A DNA stretch of 64,000 bases from an uncultured Eggerthellaceae bacterium (GCA_910588435.1 CAJUPL010000005.1:1-64000), one strand, 5' to 3'; positions 43,522 through 53,438 are shown, numbered from the stretch's first letter. The notes: a model not told the origin generated them from the sequence alone. Program-made: numbers and translations.

Positions 43522-44733
43522 ATGCCGTCCAACCACAAGAAGCCATCCATCTGGAGCGTTCCCTATGTCATCCTGATGGCAGTGAATCTCTTCCAGTCAA
43601 TGGCGGCGTTCATGACGAACACCACGCTCCCCCTCTACGTCAACGCGCTTGGCGCATCAACGGCAACCGTCGGGATGGTGGTCAGCTCATTCTCCATCAC
43701 GGCGCTTCTGATCCGCCCGTTCGCCGGCCCCGCTTTCGACAGCTTCTCGCGCAAGAAGATGCTCATGGCCTCACAAGCCATCATCTCCGCATCGCTCATC
43801 GGGTACGGGCTTGCTGATTCCATTCCGCAGCTGATAGCCATTCGGCTCCTGCACGGCATCGGGATCGGCTGCGGCGGCCCGCTTGCCCTCTCTCTGGTGT
43901 CCGAATTCCTGCCGCGCGAAAGGTTCGCAAGCGGCATCAGTATCTACACGCTGGCGCAATCCATGGCTCAGGTGATCGGCCCCGCTGCGGGCCTGGAGAT
44001 CGTGGACGCCATCGGCTTCTCCCCGGCCTACTTCCTAGCCGCCTCGCTGGTGATCATCGCCATGTGCGGGATCTCCCTCATTCGGGAGCCAGAGCGCGAA
44101 CGGCTCCCCTACAAGCTCAAGCTGGACCGCATGTTCGCGAAAGAGGCCGTTGCGAAGGGCATTGCGCTCATGCTGCTGTCAACGTCCTTCTCATGCATGG
44201 GCGCCTACGTTGTGCTCTACGGGATGGAGCGCGGTGTGGAGAGCATGGGGTTCTTCTTCGTCATCTACGCCCTCTGCCTCCTGGTCACACGCCCCGTCAC
44301 CGGCAGCCTTGCTGATCGGTTCGGCACGCCCGCCTTGCTGGTTACGGGCACCATCTGCTTTGGCGCGTCCTACATCTTGCTATCAGTGGCGAACGGGCCT
44401 GTGGGCTTCATTGCCGCTGCAGTAGCAGGTTCAGCTGGATTCGGCTGCTGCGCTCCCCTCTTGCAATCCTTCGCGCTATCGTCAGTTCCAGAATCCAGGC
44501 GCGGCGCCGCTTCCAACACGACATTCACTGGCCTTGACCTAGGGATGCTCTTCGGGCCATTGATCGGGGGCGTGGTCATCGATTCGCTGTCACTGACCGT
44601 GGGCATGCAGGTGGAAGCCTATTCCCTCATGTGGCTTGTGATGCTCATCCCGGCCGTTGGCACGCTTGCCATAAGCGCCTACTGGTGCGTCAGACCAGCA
44701 TCCAAGCAAGCGCGAAAGGCTCAACTCCGGTGA
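43522..44733 (+). CDS. MFS transporter
   Basis: 403 aa with about 12 membrane spans and major facilitator features: the cytoplasmic loop after helix 2 reads GPAFDSFSRKKML, and the equivalent loop in the second half reads GSLADRFGTP. It resembles drug or sugar-efflux type carriers (YfcJ/Bcr-like), but the substrate is not readable. It follows the sirtuin gene by 51 bp on the same strand and may be on the same transcript. Confidence 0.85.
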   Translation: MPSNHKKPSIWSVPYVILMAVNLFQSMAAFMTNTTLPLYVNALGASTATVGMVVSSFSITALLIRPFAGPAFDSFSRKKMLMASQAIISASLIGYGLADSIPQLIAIRLLHGIGIGCGGPLALSLVSEFLPRERFASGISIYTLAQSMAQVIGPAAGLEIVDAIGFSPAYFLAASLVIIAMCGISLIREPERERLPYKLKLDRMFAKEAVAKGIALMLLSTSFSCMGAYVVLYGMERGVESMGFFFVIYALCLLVTRPVTGSLADRFGTPALLVTGTICFGASYILLSVANGPVGFIAAAVAGSAGFGCCAPLLQSFALSSVPESRRGAASNTTFTGLDLGMLFGPLIGGVVIDSLSLTVGMQVEAYSLMWLVMLIPAVGTLAISAYWCVRPASKQARKAQLR

Positions 44734-44757
44734 CCCTTTCGCCAAGCTCATTGGCTG

Positions 44758-45786
44758 CTACCTCATGAAGGCGTCCGCGTCCTCCATGGCGCGGTCTTCA
44801 TCCCTGGCCGTCTGGGCTTCAGCAACCTGAGCGGCAGAGCTGCCCCCGTCCTCTTGCAAGCGCCCTTTCGCGCGCTTCTCGAACAGGAGCGGCATGTACT
44901 CGCTCACCACGATGCCGCAGAATATGAGCGCAAAACCTATCCCTGAGGTTGCTGATACAGTCTCCCCCAGCAAGATGACAGAGAACGCGCCGCCGAAGAG
45001 GCACTCCGTGGCCAGGAAGAGCGCGGCTTGAGCTGGATCCACGCGGGCCACGGCCGCATTCTGCAGCCCAAGCGCCGCGCACGATGCGAAGACCGTGAGA
45101 TAGACGAGGCTGATCCACGTCTGCGCGCTCAAGCTGCCAAGGTCCGGCAGCGGCCCTGTCGCGCACGCCGCTATGACGCCAAGCACGCCCGCCACCAGGA
45201 ACTGGATCACGGTGAGCGTGGTCATGGAGTGGCCCGGCGCGTACTTCGCGGTGTAGAGCACGTGAAAGCTCAGAAAGACCGCGGATGCCATGGTGATCAG
45301 GTCTCCCCCACGCAGCGAGAATCCCCCTTCGCTGCCGCCGTATGCCACGAATCCCACGCCGATCATACAGAGCGTGGCAGCCACCAGATTGAACCGCGTA
45401 GGCAGCTTCTGGATGATGAACCAGCTGATGAGAGGGATGATCACCACGTAGAGCGTGGTGAGGAAGGAGCTGTTCGACGCGGTGGTGTCCGCAAGCCCCG
45501 TTGAGTTGCACCAATACGAGAGGAAGACGAACACGCCCAGCACGATCCCATGATGGAGATGGTGAGTGCCTGGCTGGCGAACGCTGCGAATGACCTTCGG
45601 AAATGAGAGCGCGCCTAGGATGATGCCCGCACCAAGGAAGCGCACGCCCACGATCCACGACGGCGAGAGCTCGTCCACCGTTGACTTGATGACAACGGTG
45701 CCCATGCCCCAGATGGCAGCAGCCAGGAGCAGCGCCCCCTTGAAGACCCAGATCGGCACCGCGGTATGTCCCCTTGTGAAACGCAT
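44758..45786 (-). CDS. EamA-type (DMT) permease
   Basis: 342 aa, ten predicted spans in two EamA repeats (LLLAAAIWGMGTVVIKSTVDELSPSWIVGVRFLGA in the first, SLVYLTVFASCAALGLQNAAVARVDPAQAALFLATECLFGGAFSVILLGE in the second). Family members export metabolites or amino acids. The C-terminal 45 residues are hydrophilic and acidic. Convergent with the MFS gene; no strong ribosome site is seen before the ATG. Confidence 0.87.
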   Translation of the reverse strand: MRFTRGHTAVPIWVFKGALLLAAAIWGMGTVVIKSTVDELSPSWIVGVRFLGAGIILGALSFPKVIRSVRQPGTHHLHHGIVLGVFVFLSYWCNSTGLADTTASNSSFLTTLYVVIIPLISWFIIQKLPTRFNLVAATLCMIGVGFVAYGGSEGGFSLRGGDLITMASAVFLSFHVLYTAKYAPGHSMTTLTVIQFLVAGVLGVIAACATGPLPDLGSLSAQTWISLVYLTVFASCAALGLQNAAVARVDPAQAALFLATECLFGGAFSVILLGETVSATSGIGFALIFCGIVVSEYMPLLFEKRAKGRLQEDGGSSAAQVAEAQTARDEDRAMEDADAFMR

Positions 45787-45874
45787 GACATGACATTAGA
45801 ACACATCTGACGCCACGATGGCATCCTCTGCTAAGGAGTGTTATTTGGCGTGGCCCTTTGACTCGCTAGATAAG

Positions 45875-45906
45875 GAAGGGCTGCCGCGGGGGTGCAGCAG
45901 CCCTTC
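45875..45906 (-). terminator. Stem-loop after the VOC gene
   Basis: GAAGGGCTGC and GCAGCCCTTC form a perfect 10-bp stem with a 12-nt loop, 25 bp past the VOC stop. There is no T-run on the minus strand, so this is a probable but non-canonical terminator of the leftward unit. Confidence 0.6.
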
Positions 45907-45930
45907 AGGGGGAAAGCTTCAGGCGTGGCT

Positions 45931-46398
45931 CTAATCCAGAGCTCCGATGTTGTCCTGCACGGCCTCGATGCGCTCGCCACCAGGTCCTCTGAAGAACATG
46001 ATCTTGAGCTTCGCGCCGCCTTCGCCATACACGGTGAAGACATCGTCGTCCACAGCATCAAGCGGGCGGTCGAACGGACATAGCGCATCGAACGGCCCAG
46101 CCTCGATGGCGATGCCCTTCTCGTTCAGGCGCGCTACGATCTCATCCATGTCGGTCACGCGCACAGCGAAGTGGTTCAGGCACTTGTTCGCCGCATCGAT
46201 GGTGGACTTATCCTCCTGCTCTAGCAGCTCGATGATGACGCCATCAGGGCTCTTCACCCAAGCCATCTTGAGAGGCTTGTCACCCTCCATGGTCTCGGTT
46301 GAGAAGAGATGCTTGAACCCCAGCACGTCGGTATAGAACCCGATGGATTCCTGGATGTCGTTGCAGTAGGCGCCGATATGGTGTGGAGCTATCTTCAT
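45931..46398 (-). CDS. VOC (glyoxalase/dioxygenase fold) protein
   Basis: 155 aa, two beta-alpha-beta-beta-beta modules. HHIGAYCNDIQESIGFYTDVLGFK and GVIIELLE form the first, and LNHFAVRVTDMDEIVARL and LKIMFFRGPGGERIEAVQ the second; His and Glu at the usual metal positions are present. It may be a lyase, an epimerase or a metabolite-binding protein. GAGGAGG lies before the ATG. It is about 95 bp downstream of the molybdoenzyme small subunit on the same strand and may belong to that pathway. Confidence 0.85.
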   Translation of the reverse strand: MKIAPHHIGAYCNDIQESIGFYTDVLGFKHLFSTETMEGDKPLKMAWVKSPDGVIIELLEQEDKSTIDAANKCLNHFAVRVTDMDEIVARLNEKGIAIEAGPFDALCPFDRPLDAVDDDVFTVYGEGGAKLKIMFFRGPGGERIEAVQDNIGALD

Positions 46399-46491
46399 CT
46401 TGAGATCCTCCTCAGTGGATCATCGTCGGGTGGGACGCCGCATGCAGCGCCCCACCCGATCATTCATTGGTTGCGTACGACGTGCTCCCGA

Positions 46492-47313
46492 TCAGGCCTT
46501 GTACATGGCTATGGTGCCAGCGTTCAGGTCCTTATCCTTGGTGGAGATGAAGTCCACCACGTGACGCGGCATGTAACCGTCATAGGTGACGTCGATCGCA
46601 TAGTCGGCAGGCTCGATCTGCTTGAACCAGAAATCGCCGAAGTCATCAGTCTTCTGGGTGTAGGTCTTGCCAGTCTCCAGATTCGTGATCTTGACCTCTG
46701 CGCCGATCAGCACCTCCTCGTCCTCCAAGTCGGCCACTTCGCCAGCCAGGAAGCGCTTGGGGATGTTGAGATAGTGGACGCGCGGCTTCGTGCCGATGGC
46801 GCACTTAAGGTCCTCGGCCTCAGCCAGCATGTCCTTCAGGTCCTCTTCCTCACCGAAGATGAGCGCATCATGCGCGCAAGCATCCACGCAGCGCGGCACG
46901 ATCCAGCCATCATCCAGAAGATGTGCGCAACCGGTGCACTTCTGCGGGATGGACAGCTCCTCATTCCAGTACACCACGCCGTAGGGGCACGCGTCCTTGA
47001 TGGCCATCTGATCTTTGGCCTTCGCCGGATCGATGATCACGAGTCCGTCATCGCGGCGGTATACCGCGCCGTCCTTGGCAGCCTTCATGCAAGGGGCATC
47101 CTCGCAATGCTGGCAGAAGATGGGGGTATAGGAGACTCGCACCTTCGGGGTCTGGCCGCGCTCCTCCTCCTCAACCTTCATCCAGAACTGACCGGTATCG
47201 GGCTGAGGGGCAGCATAGGGCATCCAGTCGTTGTCACAATGCTCGTCCTTGCACACCAGCTGGCAATTGTGGCAGCCGATGCAACGGTCGAGGTCGACGA
47301 TAAAGGTCTTCAT
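46492..47313 (-). CDS. Fe-S subunit of a transhydroxylase-type molybdoenzyme
   Basis: 273 aa. The first 190 residues are a ferredoxin-like domain with four Cys clusters (CIGCHNCQLVC; CQHCEDAPC; CPYG; CTGCAHLLDDGWIVPRCVDAC). The last 75 residues are a separate beta-sandwich (AEVKITNLETGKTYTQKTDDFGDFWFKQIEPADYAIDVTYDGY), like the Cna-B-type domain at the end of the Pelobacter pyrogallol-phloroglucinol transhydroxylase small subunit, whose length is nearly the same. It passes electrons to, or structurally supports, the large subunit encoded 5 bp upstream. No Tat signal or membrane anchor. Confidence 0.9.
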   Translation of the reverse strand: MKTFIVDLDRCIGCHNCQLVCKDEHCDNDWMPYAAPQPDTGQFWMKVEEEERGQTPKVRVSYTPIFCQHCEDAPCMKAAKDGAVYRRDDGLVIIDPAKAKDQMAIKDACPYGVVYWNEELSIPQKCTGCAHLLDDGWIVPRCVDACAHDALIFGEEEDLKDMLAEAEDLKCAIGTKPRVHYLNIPKRFLAGEVADLEDEEVLIGAEVKITNLETGKTYTQKTDDFGDFWFKQIEPADYAIDVTYDGYMPRHVVDFISTKDKDLNAGTIAMYKA

Positions 47314-47318
47314 ATCTC

Positions 47319-49901
47319 CTATGCCCCTTTCACGATGATCTTGTCCAGAGCGATCTGACCGGTCTCGGCCTCATAGGCATGATCGAATGCCTCGGGGTAC
47401 TGCTTCGCCAGCTCGAACACATCAACCTTCTCAAGCGCCACGAGGAAGCTGTTGGTCACCTCGCCGGGAGCATTCTTGGACGTGGTGTTAGACGGGCAGA
47501 TCAGGTTGTTCGCACCGGCGCGATCGAACTCGCCAAGCACGATGTTGTCAACGCGCACGCCATGGTCCTGATAGATGGCGCCGGGGATGACGCGCTCAGA
47601 CAGGCGAATGCCACCAAGCACCGCACCGCGCTCGTTGTACATCTTGGCAATGTCGCCGTCCTTGACGCCAAGCACTGCCGCATCCTTCGGGTTCACCCAG
47701 ATGGGCTCATACATATATCCGTCAGGGCCCTTCACCTTGCAGGTCTCGATCTCACGGCACCAGGTGTTGTCGTCGTTCTGCGCATGCACGCGCCAACGCG
47801 GGTGGTTGGTGATGAGCAGGAACGGATACTCCTCAGAGCGCGGATGCAGCAGGCTCTCGGAGTGAGACACGCCATAGGGCACGAAGTGCGGTACCGGCGG
47901 CCGCTCCTCGTCATCCGGGAAGAACTGGTCAAGCAGCGTAGAACGGAACTCGATCAAGCCAGTTGGGGTCTTAAGCGGATTGCCCTCAGGGTCATCGTAG
48001 AACGGACGCATGCCGCGTGGGTCATCTTCCCAGTCCTTTGCGGTGGGCACTACGAAATAGCCCTTCTCCATGAACTCCTCGTAGGAGACCATGTCCTGGA
48101 CGCCGGAGTTGTCGAAGCCCTTCTTGATCAGCTCATCCTCAGTGCCGCCCACGTACTCTTCGTAGAGGCCGAGCTTCTTGGCAACTTCGCCAACTGCTTC
48201 GAAATCAGAAAGGGACTCACCTACATGCGGGATGGCCTGCTCCTCATGCATGAGCATGTTGTATTGCCCGCTGAACAGGTCGGCAGAGATATCGCGCACC
48301 TCCAGCTTGGTAGTGGTGGGCAGGATGATGTCAGCGAACAGGCAATCATTCTCCAGCCAAGGATGCTGAGCCAGGATGAATTCCAGGTTGGGGTGCTGCA
48401 GTGCGCGCTGCATCTCGAAGCCGCCATTCCAGCACGTCTGCCAGCAGGGACTGTCGGTCCAGATCATATGCAGCTCGTAGTCACCCTCATGCGGGAAGTC
48501 CCATTCGACGACCTGATCCTCTGCAGGCAAACCAGCGATGACATGGCCGCCGCGCCACTTCACTGGCGGGTTCATGATGGCCTCGGGGATGAGGGTCTTT
48601 GGGATGAAGTTGACCGGGTAGGTGAGCATGGCCCAGCCGTTGTAGATCGAAGACAGATCAGGCTGGCATGCGGCACGGGGTAGAGGGTAGATCTCGTCGA
48701 TCCCGAACAGGCCCCAGTCCATGAAGTTGATCTGTCCGACACCCGGCTTGCCAAGACCCTGCATGGCCAGAAGCGCAACTTCCAAACGGGCAGGTTCGCT
48801 AGAGTAAGCCGCACGGATCAGGCCGCCACCTGCGCAATGCGCGATGGAGATGGCGTGCTTCGCCCAGTAGCGCGCCAGCGCCTTGATCTGGCGCTCAGAG
48901 ATGCCCGTGATGGGGGACGCCCACTTCGGGGTCTTCGGCACGCCATCCTCAACACCCATGATGTAGTCTTTGAAATCGTCGAAGCCCACAGCGTGCGTGG
49001 CGATGTAATCCTTGTCGTAAGTGTCCTCGGTGATCCACACATATGCAAGCGCGCAGTGCAGGGCTGCGTCGGTGTTCGGCAGAATGGGGATCCATTTGCC
49101 TTCATGGGCGCAACCAGTGTAGTTGAGGTCCGGTGAGATGAAGATGGACTTCAGGCCCACGTCATGCAGCCAGCGAACCAGGCGTCCAGGCTGCATGCCG
49201 CCCCAGCCCCACGGGGTTGTCTCAGGGTCAGCGCCCCAGTACAGGACTGCGTCGCCGTTCTCGGCGATGTCCTGGAAGAGATTCTGCACGTGACCCTGCT
49301 TGCCCACCGGGTCCATGCCCCAGATGTGCTTCGCGCCCCACGTCCAGCCTTCCCAGCTGTCAGGCTGGCGCGCCTGCAGGGTGTAGCCGCCCATGAGATC
49401 CAGGAGCTTGCCGGGGCAGCCATGTGCCGCATGGATGATCTTGGATTCGCCGTGGCCGTCAACCTGGGCGAGGACCGCCAGCGGGCCGTACTGCTTGTGG
49501 ATGCGCTTGAGCTCTGAGGCGATGATGTCAGTGGCCTCATCCCAGCTGATGCGCTCGTACTTGGAGATGCCGCGGTTCTGCGGGTTGATCTTCTCTGGAT
49601 CTCCGCCCGGCTCCCAGTCAACACGCTTCAGCGGATAAGGAATACGGTTCTTCGAATACACGCGCTTCTTATATGCGTACTGCAGAGGCGTGGGCATCGT
49701 CTTGTCCTTGGGCTCGAGCACAGCCCCGTTGACCTCGATGCGCCACGGGTTGAAGTCCTTCGGATCGTATGCGTCGTCATAATGCATCGGCCGGATGCGG
49801 AGGATCTTTCCATCCTTCACATCAACGGCTGCAGAATTCGAACCAAGTCCGAATCCGCATAGCCCGAGCGATTTGTAGACTGTCTTCACATCGTTCGACA
49901 T
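47319..49901 (-). CDS. Molybdopterin oxidoreductase, pyrogallol transhydroxylase/catechol dehydroxylase family
   Basis: 860 aa, the large subunit of a bis-MGD enzyme. It follows the transhydroxylase branch closely: GKILRIRPMHYDDA, YERISWDEATDIIASELKRI, PDSWEGWTWG (D181 and S182; the equivalent Ser binds Mo in the Pelobacter enzyme), and PRWRVHAQNDDNTW near the end. There is no N-terminal Fe-S Cys cluster and no Tat signal, so it is cytoplasmic. In Eggerthellaceae, homologues remove a hydroxyl from catechols of diet or host origin; the substrate here is unknown. Divergent from a membrane LuxR regulator. GAGGGAG lies before ATG 49901. Confidence 0.85.
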   Translation of the reverse strand: MSNDVKTVYKSLGLCGFGLGSNSAAVDVKDGKILRIRPMHYDDAYDPKDFNPWRIEVNGAVLEPKDKTMPTPLQYAYKKRVYSKNRIPYPLKRVDWEPGGDPEKINPQNRGISKYERISWDEATDIIASELKRIHKQYGPLAVLAQVDGHGESKIIHAAHGCPGKLLDLMGGYTLQARQPDSWEGWTWGAKHIWGMDPVGKQGHVQNLFQDIAENGDAVLYWGADPETTPWGWGGMQPGRLVRWLHDVGLKSIFISPDLNYTGCAHEGKWIPILPNTDAALHCALAYVWITEDTYDKDYIATHAVGFDDFKDYIMGVEDGVPKTPKWASPITGISERQIKALARYWAKHAISIAHCAGGGLIRAAYSSEPARLEVALLAMQGLGKPGVGQINFMDWGLFGIDEIYPLPRAACQPDLSSIYNGWAMLTYPVNFIPKTLIPEAIMNPPVKWRGGHVIAGLPAEDQVVEWDFPHEGDYELHMIWTDSPCWQTCWNGGFEMQRALQHPNLEFILAQHPWLENDCLFADIILPTTTKLEVRDISADLFSGQYNMLMHEEQAIPHVGESLSDFEAVGEVAKKLGLYEEYVGGTEDELIKKGFDNSGVQDMVSYEEFMEKGYFVVPTAKDWEDDPRGMRPFYDDPEGNPLKTPTGLIEFRSTLLDQFFPDDEERPPVPHFVPYGVSHSESLLHPRSEEYPFLLITNHPRWRVHAQNDDNTWCREIETCKVKGPDGYMYEPIWVNPKDAAVLGVKDGDIAKMYNERGAVLGGIRLSERVIPGAIYQDHGVRVDNIVLGEFDRAGANNLICPSNTTSKNAPGEVTNSFLVALEKVDVFELAKQYPEAFDHAYEAETGQIALDKIIVKGA

Positions 49902-50251
49902 TCCTACTCCCTCTCTCTTTCTTTCCTCATTGATATCTCGCCACAAAAGCCCTTTTCATTCCTCGCTCTCTTCGCTAGAATTCCGTTACAGATCCCTTTT
50001 TCAATCCACTTCTTTGCCAAGTCGAAGCGTGCCTCGACACTACTGCGCCACAGGAACGCTGGCAATCGCGTGCGCCTGCTGATTTCAGGTGTGCTCATGC
50101 TGATTCCATGGCGTCTGTTTCGGTTCGAGGGGTTGATTGGGTCTATGACCCTGAGTATGAGAATGCTCGGTTCATAGCCTCTGAACAGGGATGATGCGCA
50201 GCCGGCGTATCAAGAGAGGAGTGCCGGCGCGCAAGGGGGGAGGTCTTGACG
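49902..50251. promoter_or_regulatory. Divergent control region of molybdoenzyme and LuxR genes
   Basis: 350 bp without a gene. It should hold both promoters and the LuxR-type binding sites. No clear palindrome or repeat was recognised beyond GGGTC-TAT-GACCC (50139-50151). Confidence 0.4.
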
Positions 50252-51793
50252 ATGAACGACACAGCTACGGCGGAGGGACGCAGCCGCACGTCCCGTGCAT
50301 TCAGCCCCACGATCGGCCTTGCAGGCTTCGGCGTGCTCTTGGGCTGGCATTTTCTGATCATCTACTTCTCGTTCCCCATGACCGCCGGCATGGTGCCTGC
50401 CGAGTTCCTCTTCATCAGGCAAGTGGCGCTGAACGCATCGCTATGTGTGTTCTTCGGGCTATTCGGGCGCCTGATGGCGAACCTGCCGCAGCGTGACGCC
50501 ATCAGGTCCCACAAGATCACCTTCTCGGCCATGGCCATCGGTGCGCTTGGGAGCATCTTATTGGTTGCAGGCTCTATCCTCGGAGTTGTCTGGTCCATCC
50601 TGGCAGTTGTGATGACCGGCGCGTCGGAGGCTGTGCTCATGCTGTTCTGGCTACGCTTCTACACCGAGACCTCCGAGAACTACTCGGGCAAGAGCTTGGG
50701 CGCATCCGCAGTAGTGGCAAGCCTCATCTGCTTCTTCACCTACCATCTCACCTTCGAGGTGTCCATCTTCGTGCTTGTCACGCTGCCGATCCTTTCCGGG
50801 GTGCTCTTGGTGACCATGACGCGGGATATCCCCTTGAGAAGCAATGACCTTCTAGGCGCGGGCATCCCTGACTGGGAACCAGCCCGCAAGCCCTTCTGGA
50901 AGACGACGGCGCAGCTCATGGCCATGGCGCTCTTCTTCGGCATGGTGCAGGGGTGCAACACCACCGAGAAGACCCTCCTGCCAGCCGCCGACCCTCTCAC
51001 GGTGCTGGGCGCGGCGCTTGCGGGCATCGTGCTCTTCGCGCTCTACGCCAGGAACCGGCACCTTCCGAACCTGAGCCCCGTCATCAGCACCTCGCTCATG
51101 ATGTACATCGCAGGGATGATGCTCCTGCCTTTCGGCTCATCCATCCTCTCGCAAGCTGCTGCGTTCCTGATCATGACCGGGTTCATCTTCTACTTCATCT
51201 TGACGCTCATCTTCATCATAGACCTGTGCCGCACCTTCGACCTCAACACCACGCGCATAGTCGGGCTCAACCAGGCGCTCGAGTACTCCATGTTCGCCAT
51301 CGGCATCTTTGCCGGCAACGTGCTCTGGGAGCACCTGAGCGATGACTACTACATGCCGTTCGCCATCTCATTCACGGCCATCTTCGTGCTGGTTGCCATA
51401 ACAGTGTTCCTGACCACTGAGCGCCCTCCTTGGGAGGCAACCTTCTACAAACCGAAGCGCGCCGAAGAATGCGAGCTTGCTGCAGAGACTGCTAGCGTTG
51501 AGGAGGAGTTGATCGAAGAGGTGGATGTGATGGACGTGCTGGCGGACCGTCACGGGCTGACCCCGCGTGAGATCGAGGTGTTCGCGTTGCTCTCCCGTGG
51601 GCGCAACGCCGAGTTCATCCAGCACACGCTATTCATCTCCAACCACACCGTGAAGACGCATATCTATAACATCTACCGCAAGCTGGACATCCACTCGCTG
51701 CAGGAGCTGTTGGATCTCATAGACGAGGAAGAGGCCTCTATTCGGGAGAATCAACCCTGCGGTTCGATGCAAGAGCCTTCCGACCAGCCTTAA
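50252..51793 (+). CDS. LuxR-type regulator with membrane sensor domain
   Basis: 513 aa. The N-terminal 390 residues contain about 12 hydrophobic helices resembling an MFS-like membrane domain. The C-terminal 65 residues are a LuxR/FixJ helix-turn-helix (LTPREIEVFALLSRGRNAEFIQHTLFISNHTVKTHIYNIYRKLDIHSLQELLDLI). This fusion is a hallmark of Eggerthellaceae, where such genes sit beside substrate-inducible oxidoreductases and are thought to sense the substrate at the membrane. GGAGGT is seven bases before ATG 50252. It probably controls the divergent molybdoenzyme operon. Confidence 0.9.
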   Translation: MNDTATAEGRSRTSRAFSPTIGLAGFGVLLGWHFLIIYFSFPMTAGMVPAEFLFIRQVALNASLCVFFGLFGRLMANLPQRDAIRSHKITFSAMAIGALGSILLVAGSILGVVWSILAVVMTGASEAVLMLFWLRFYTETSENYSGKSLGASAVVASLICFFTYHLTFEVSIFVLVTLPILSGVLLVTMTRDIPLRSNDLLGAGIPDWEPARKPFWKTTAQLMAMALFFGMVQGCNTTEKTLLPAADPLTVLGAALAGIVLFALYARNRHLPNLSPVISTSLMMYIAGMMLLPFGSSILSQAAAFLIMTGFIFYFILTLIFIIDLCRTFDLNTTRIVGLNQALEYSMFAIGIFAGNVLWEHLSDDYYMPFAISFTAIFVLVAITVFLTTERPPWEATFYKPKRAEECELAAETASVEEELIEEVDVMDVLADRHGLTPREIEVFALLSRGRNAEFIQHTLFISNHTVKTHIYNIYRKLDIHSLQELLDLIDEEEASIRENQPCGSMQEPSDQP

Positions 51794-51958
51794 AGGAGCC
51801 ATCTCAGGCTTCCCGCGGGATGCGCCGGAAGCGCCGCTTCGTGTAGCATCGAAGATGCCAAGTCTGAGGAAAGAGCCATGTGCAAGCGTGCCACGCGCCT
51901 GCACGATTCCGTTGCATATCCCCCTTGTATTCGAACCCTAACCATCTAAGGGGTAGAT

Positions 51959-53194
51959 ATGACTGGTTCAACTGATACGCAGTTCCCCATGAGCAGGCGC
52001 TGGATGATCTTCTGCTCGGTGTTCTTCCTTGGAATCCTGACGTCGTTCGGGATGTTCAAGGCTCCCACCATGTTCACTACCGAATTCACCACCGAGCTTG
52101 GCTTCACCGAATCGACCATCGGCTGGGTCATGTCGATGTTCACGCTGATCGGTGCCGTGCTCGCCTTCCCAGCCGGGGGCATCTTCGCGAAGCTTGGCGC
52201 CAAGAAGAGCCTCGTCATCACCGCGATCAGCCTGATCATAGGCGCTGCGGGCGGTGCACTTGCCACGAATGCCACCATGATGCTCGTGACGCGCTTCATC
52301 GAGGGCATCGGCATGGGCCTCATCTCGGTGGTCGGGCCTGCTGCCGTGGCGTCGATCATCCCGGCACGCAAGCAGGGCCTTGCCATGGGCATCTGGAGCG
52401 TCTGGTTCCCGGCTGGCGTAGTGCTCGCCATGAACGTGACGCCCATGGTCTATGCGCTTGGTGGCACTTGGCGCGCGAACTGGTGGCTGTCGGCTATCCT
52501 CGCGGCCGTAGCGCTCGTGTTCGTGCTTGCCGTGTATGCCACGCCGCCGCAAGAAGGTGGCGAGGAGAAGTCCGCTGAGAGCGGATCGGCTCCAATGAAG
52601 CTCAAGCCTGATTTCTTCAGCATCGTGATGATCGCGCTGGCCTTCGGATGCTGGAACGTGTTCAACGCAGGAGCCATCGGCGGCTTCTATCCTTCTTACC
52701 TAGCCGATGTGCATTCGCTTGACACGCAGCTCTCGGGCACCATCTCGTCGATCACCAACATCCTGGTGCTGGCGCTCGGCCCGATCTCAGGCATCGTCGC
52801 TGACAAGTTCAACATCCACAAGGGATTCATCGTGTTCGGCATGTTCGGCGCTGCGGTGCTGCTCACCTTCGCATTCGGCGACAGCATGCCGCTCGTGTGG
52901 GTGTTCGTGATCGCCATGAGCTTCTGCTCAGCCTGCTGCTCCACCGGCGTGTTCTCCAGCGTTCCGCTGTATGCCCGTGACCCATCGAAGGTGGGTCTTG
53001 GCATGGCCATCGTTGCGTTCTTCCAGAACCTCGGTGGCTGCATCGGCTCCGCCGCGTTCGGCAGCATCGCGGTCATGATGGGATGGAACATGGCATCGCT
53101 TGCGTTCTGCGTACCGATCGCCATCGTGGGCGGTATCTGCGCCTTGCTCATCAAATCTCTTAAGCCGAAGGATCAAAAGATGATCGAAGAGTAG
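51959..53194 (+). CDS. MFS carrier of the regulated cluster
   Basis: 411 aa, 12 spans, with loop motifs GGIFAKLGAKKS after helix 2 and SGIVADKFNIHKG in the second half. It resembles the OxlT/NarK-like branch of organic-anion MFS carriers. It starts 165 bp after the LuxR gene on the same strand and is followed by a strong terminator. A role in taking up the aromatic substrate or releasing the product of the neighbouring molybdoenzyme is likely by position. Confidence 0.87.
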   Translation: MTGSTDTQFPMSRRWMIFCSVFFLGILTSFGMFKAPTMFTTEFTTELGFTESTIGWVMSMFTLIGAVLAFPAGGIFAKLGAKKSLVITAISLIIGAAGGALATNATMMLVTRFIEGIGMGLISVVGPAAVASIIPARKQGLAMGIWSVWFPAGVVLAMNVTPMVYALGGTWRANWWLSAILAAVALVFVLAVYATPPQEGGEEKSAESGSAPMKLKPDFFSIVMIALAFGCWNVFNAGAIGGFYPSYLADVHSLDTQLSGTISSITNILVLALGPISGIVADKFNIHKGFIVFGMFGAAVLLTFAFGDSMPLVWVFVIAMSFCSACCSTGVFSSVPLYARDPSKVGLGMAIVAFFQNLGGCIGSAAFGSIAVMMGWNMASLAFCVPIAIVGGICALLIKSLKPKDQKMIEE

Positions 53195-53220
53195 ATGCAC
53201 TCTCATGCGCAGCACCCTAC

Positions 53221-53250
53221 GAACGGCCCCACTCAGGGGCCGTTCTTCTT
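53221..53250 (+). terminator. Rho-independent terminator after the MFS gene
   Basis: GAACGGCCCC-ACTCA-GGGGCCGTTC, a perfect 10-bp stem, followed by TTCTT, 26 bp after the stop codon. Confidence 0.85.
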
Positions 53251-53438
53251 GATATCGCCATAGTGAGCATTGCGCTAAGCAAGCGGACGGGGGCGTAGCC
53301 CTCTACGCGTCCAGCCGCTCACGACTCCTAAACGCTTTGACGCTTCCAGCCATCCATGCCGCAGAGCAGACATACAGTTGAGAAATGATATGGCGACGAG
53401 AGAGCACGCCTGACGTCACACCCAGAGAAGGAGCGAGC

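Noticed and set aside
46309..48683. Long plus-strand open frames opposite the molybdoenzyme genes (up to 434 codons)
   Set aside because: They are shadows of high-G+C codons on the minus strand; the minus-strand proteins match known families in full.
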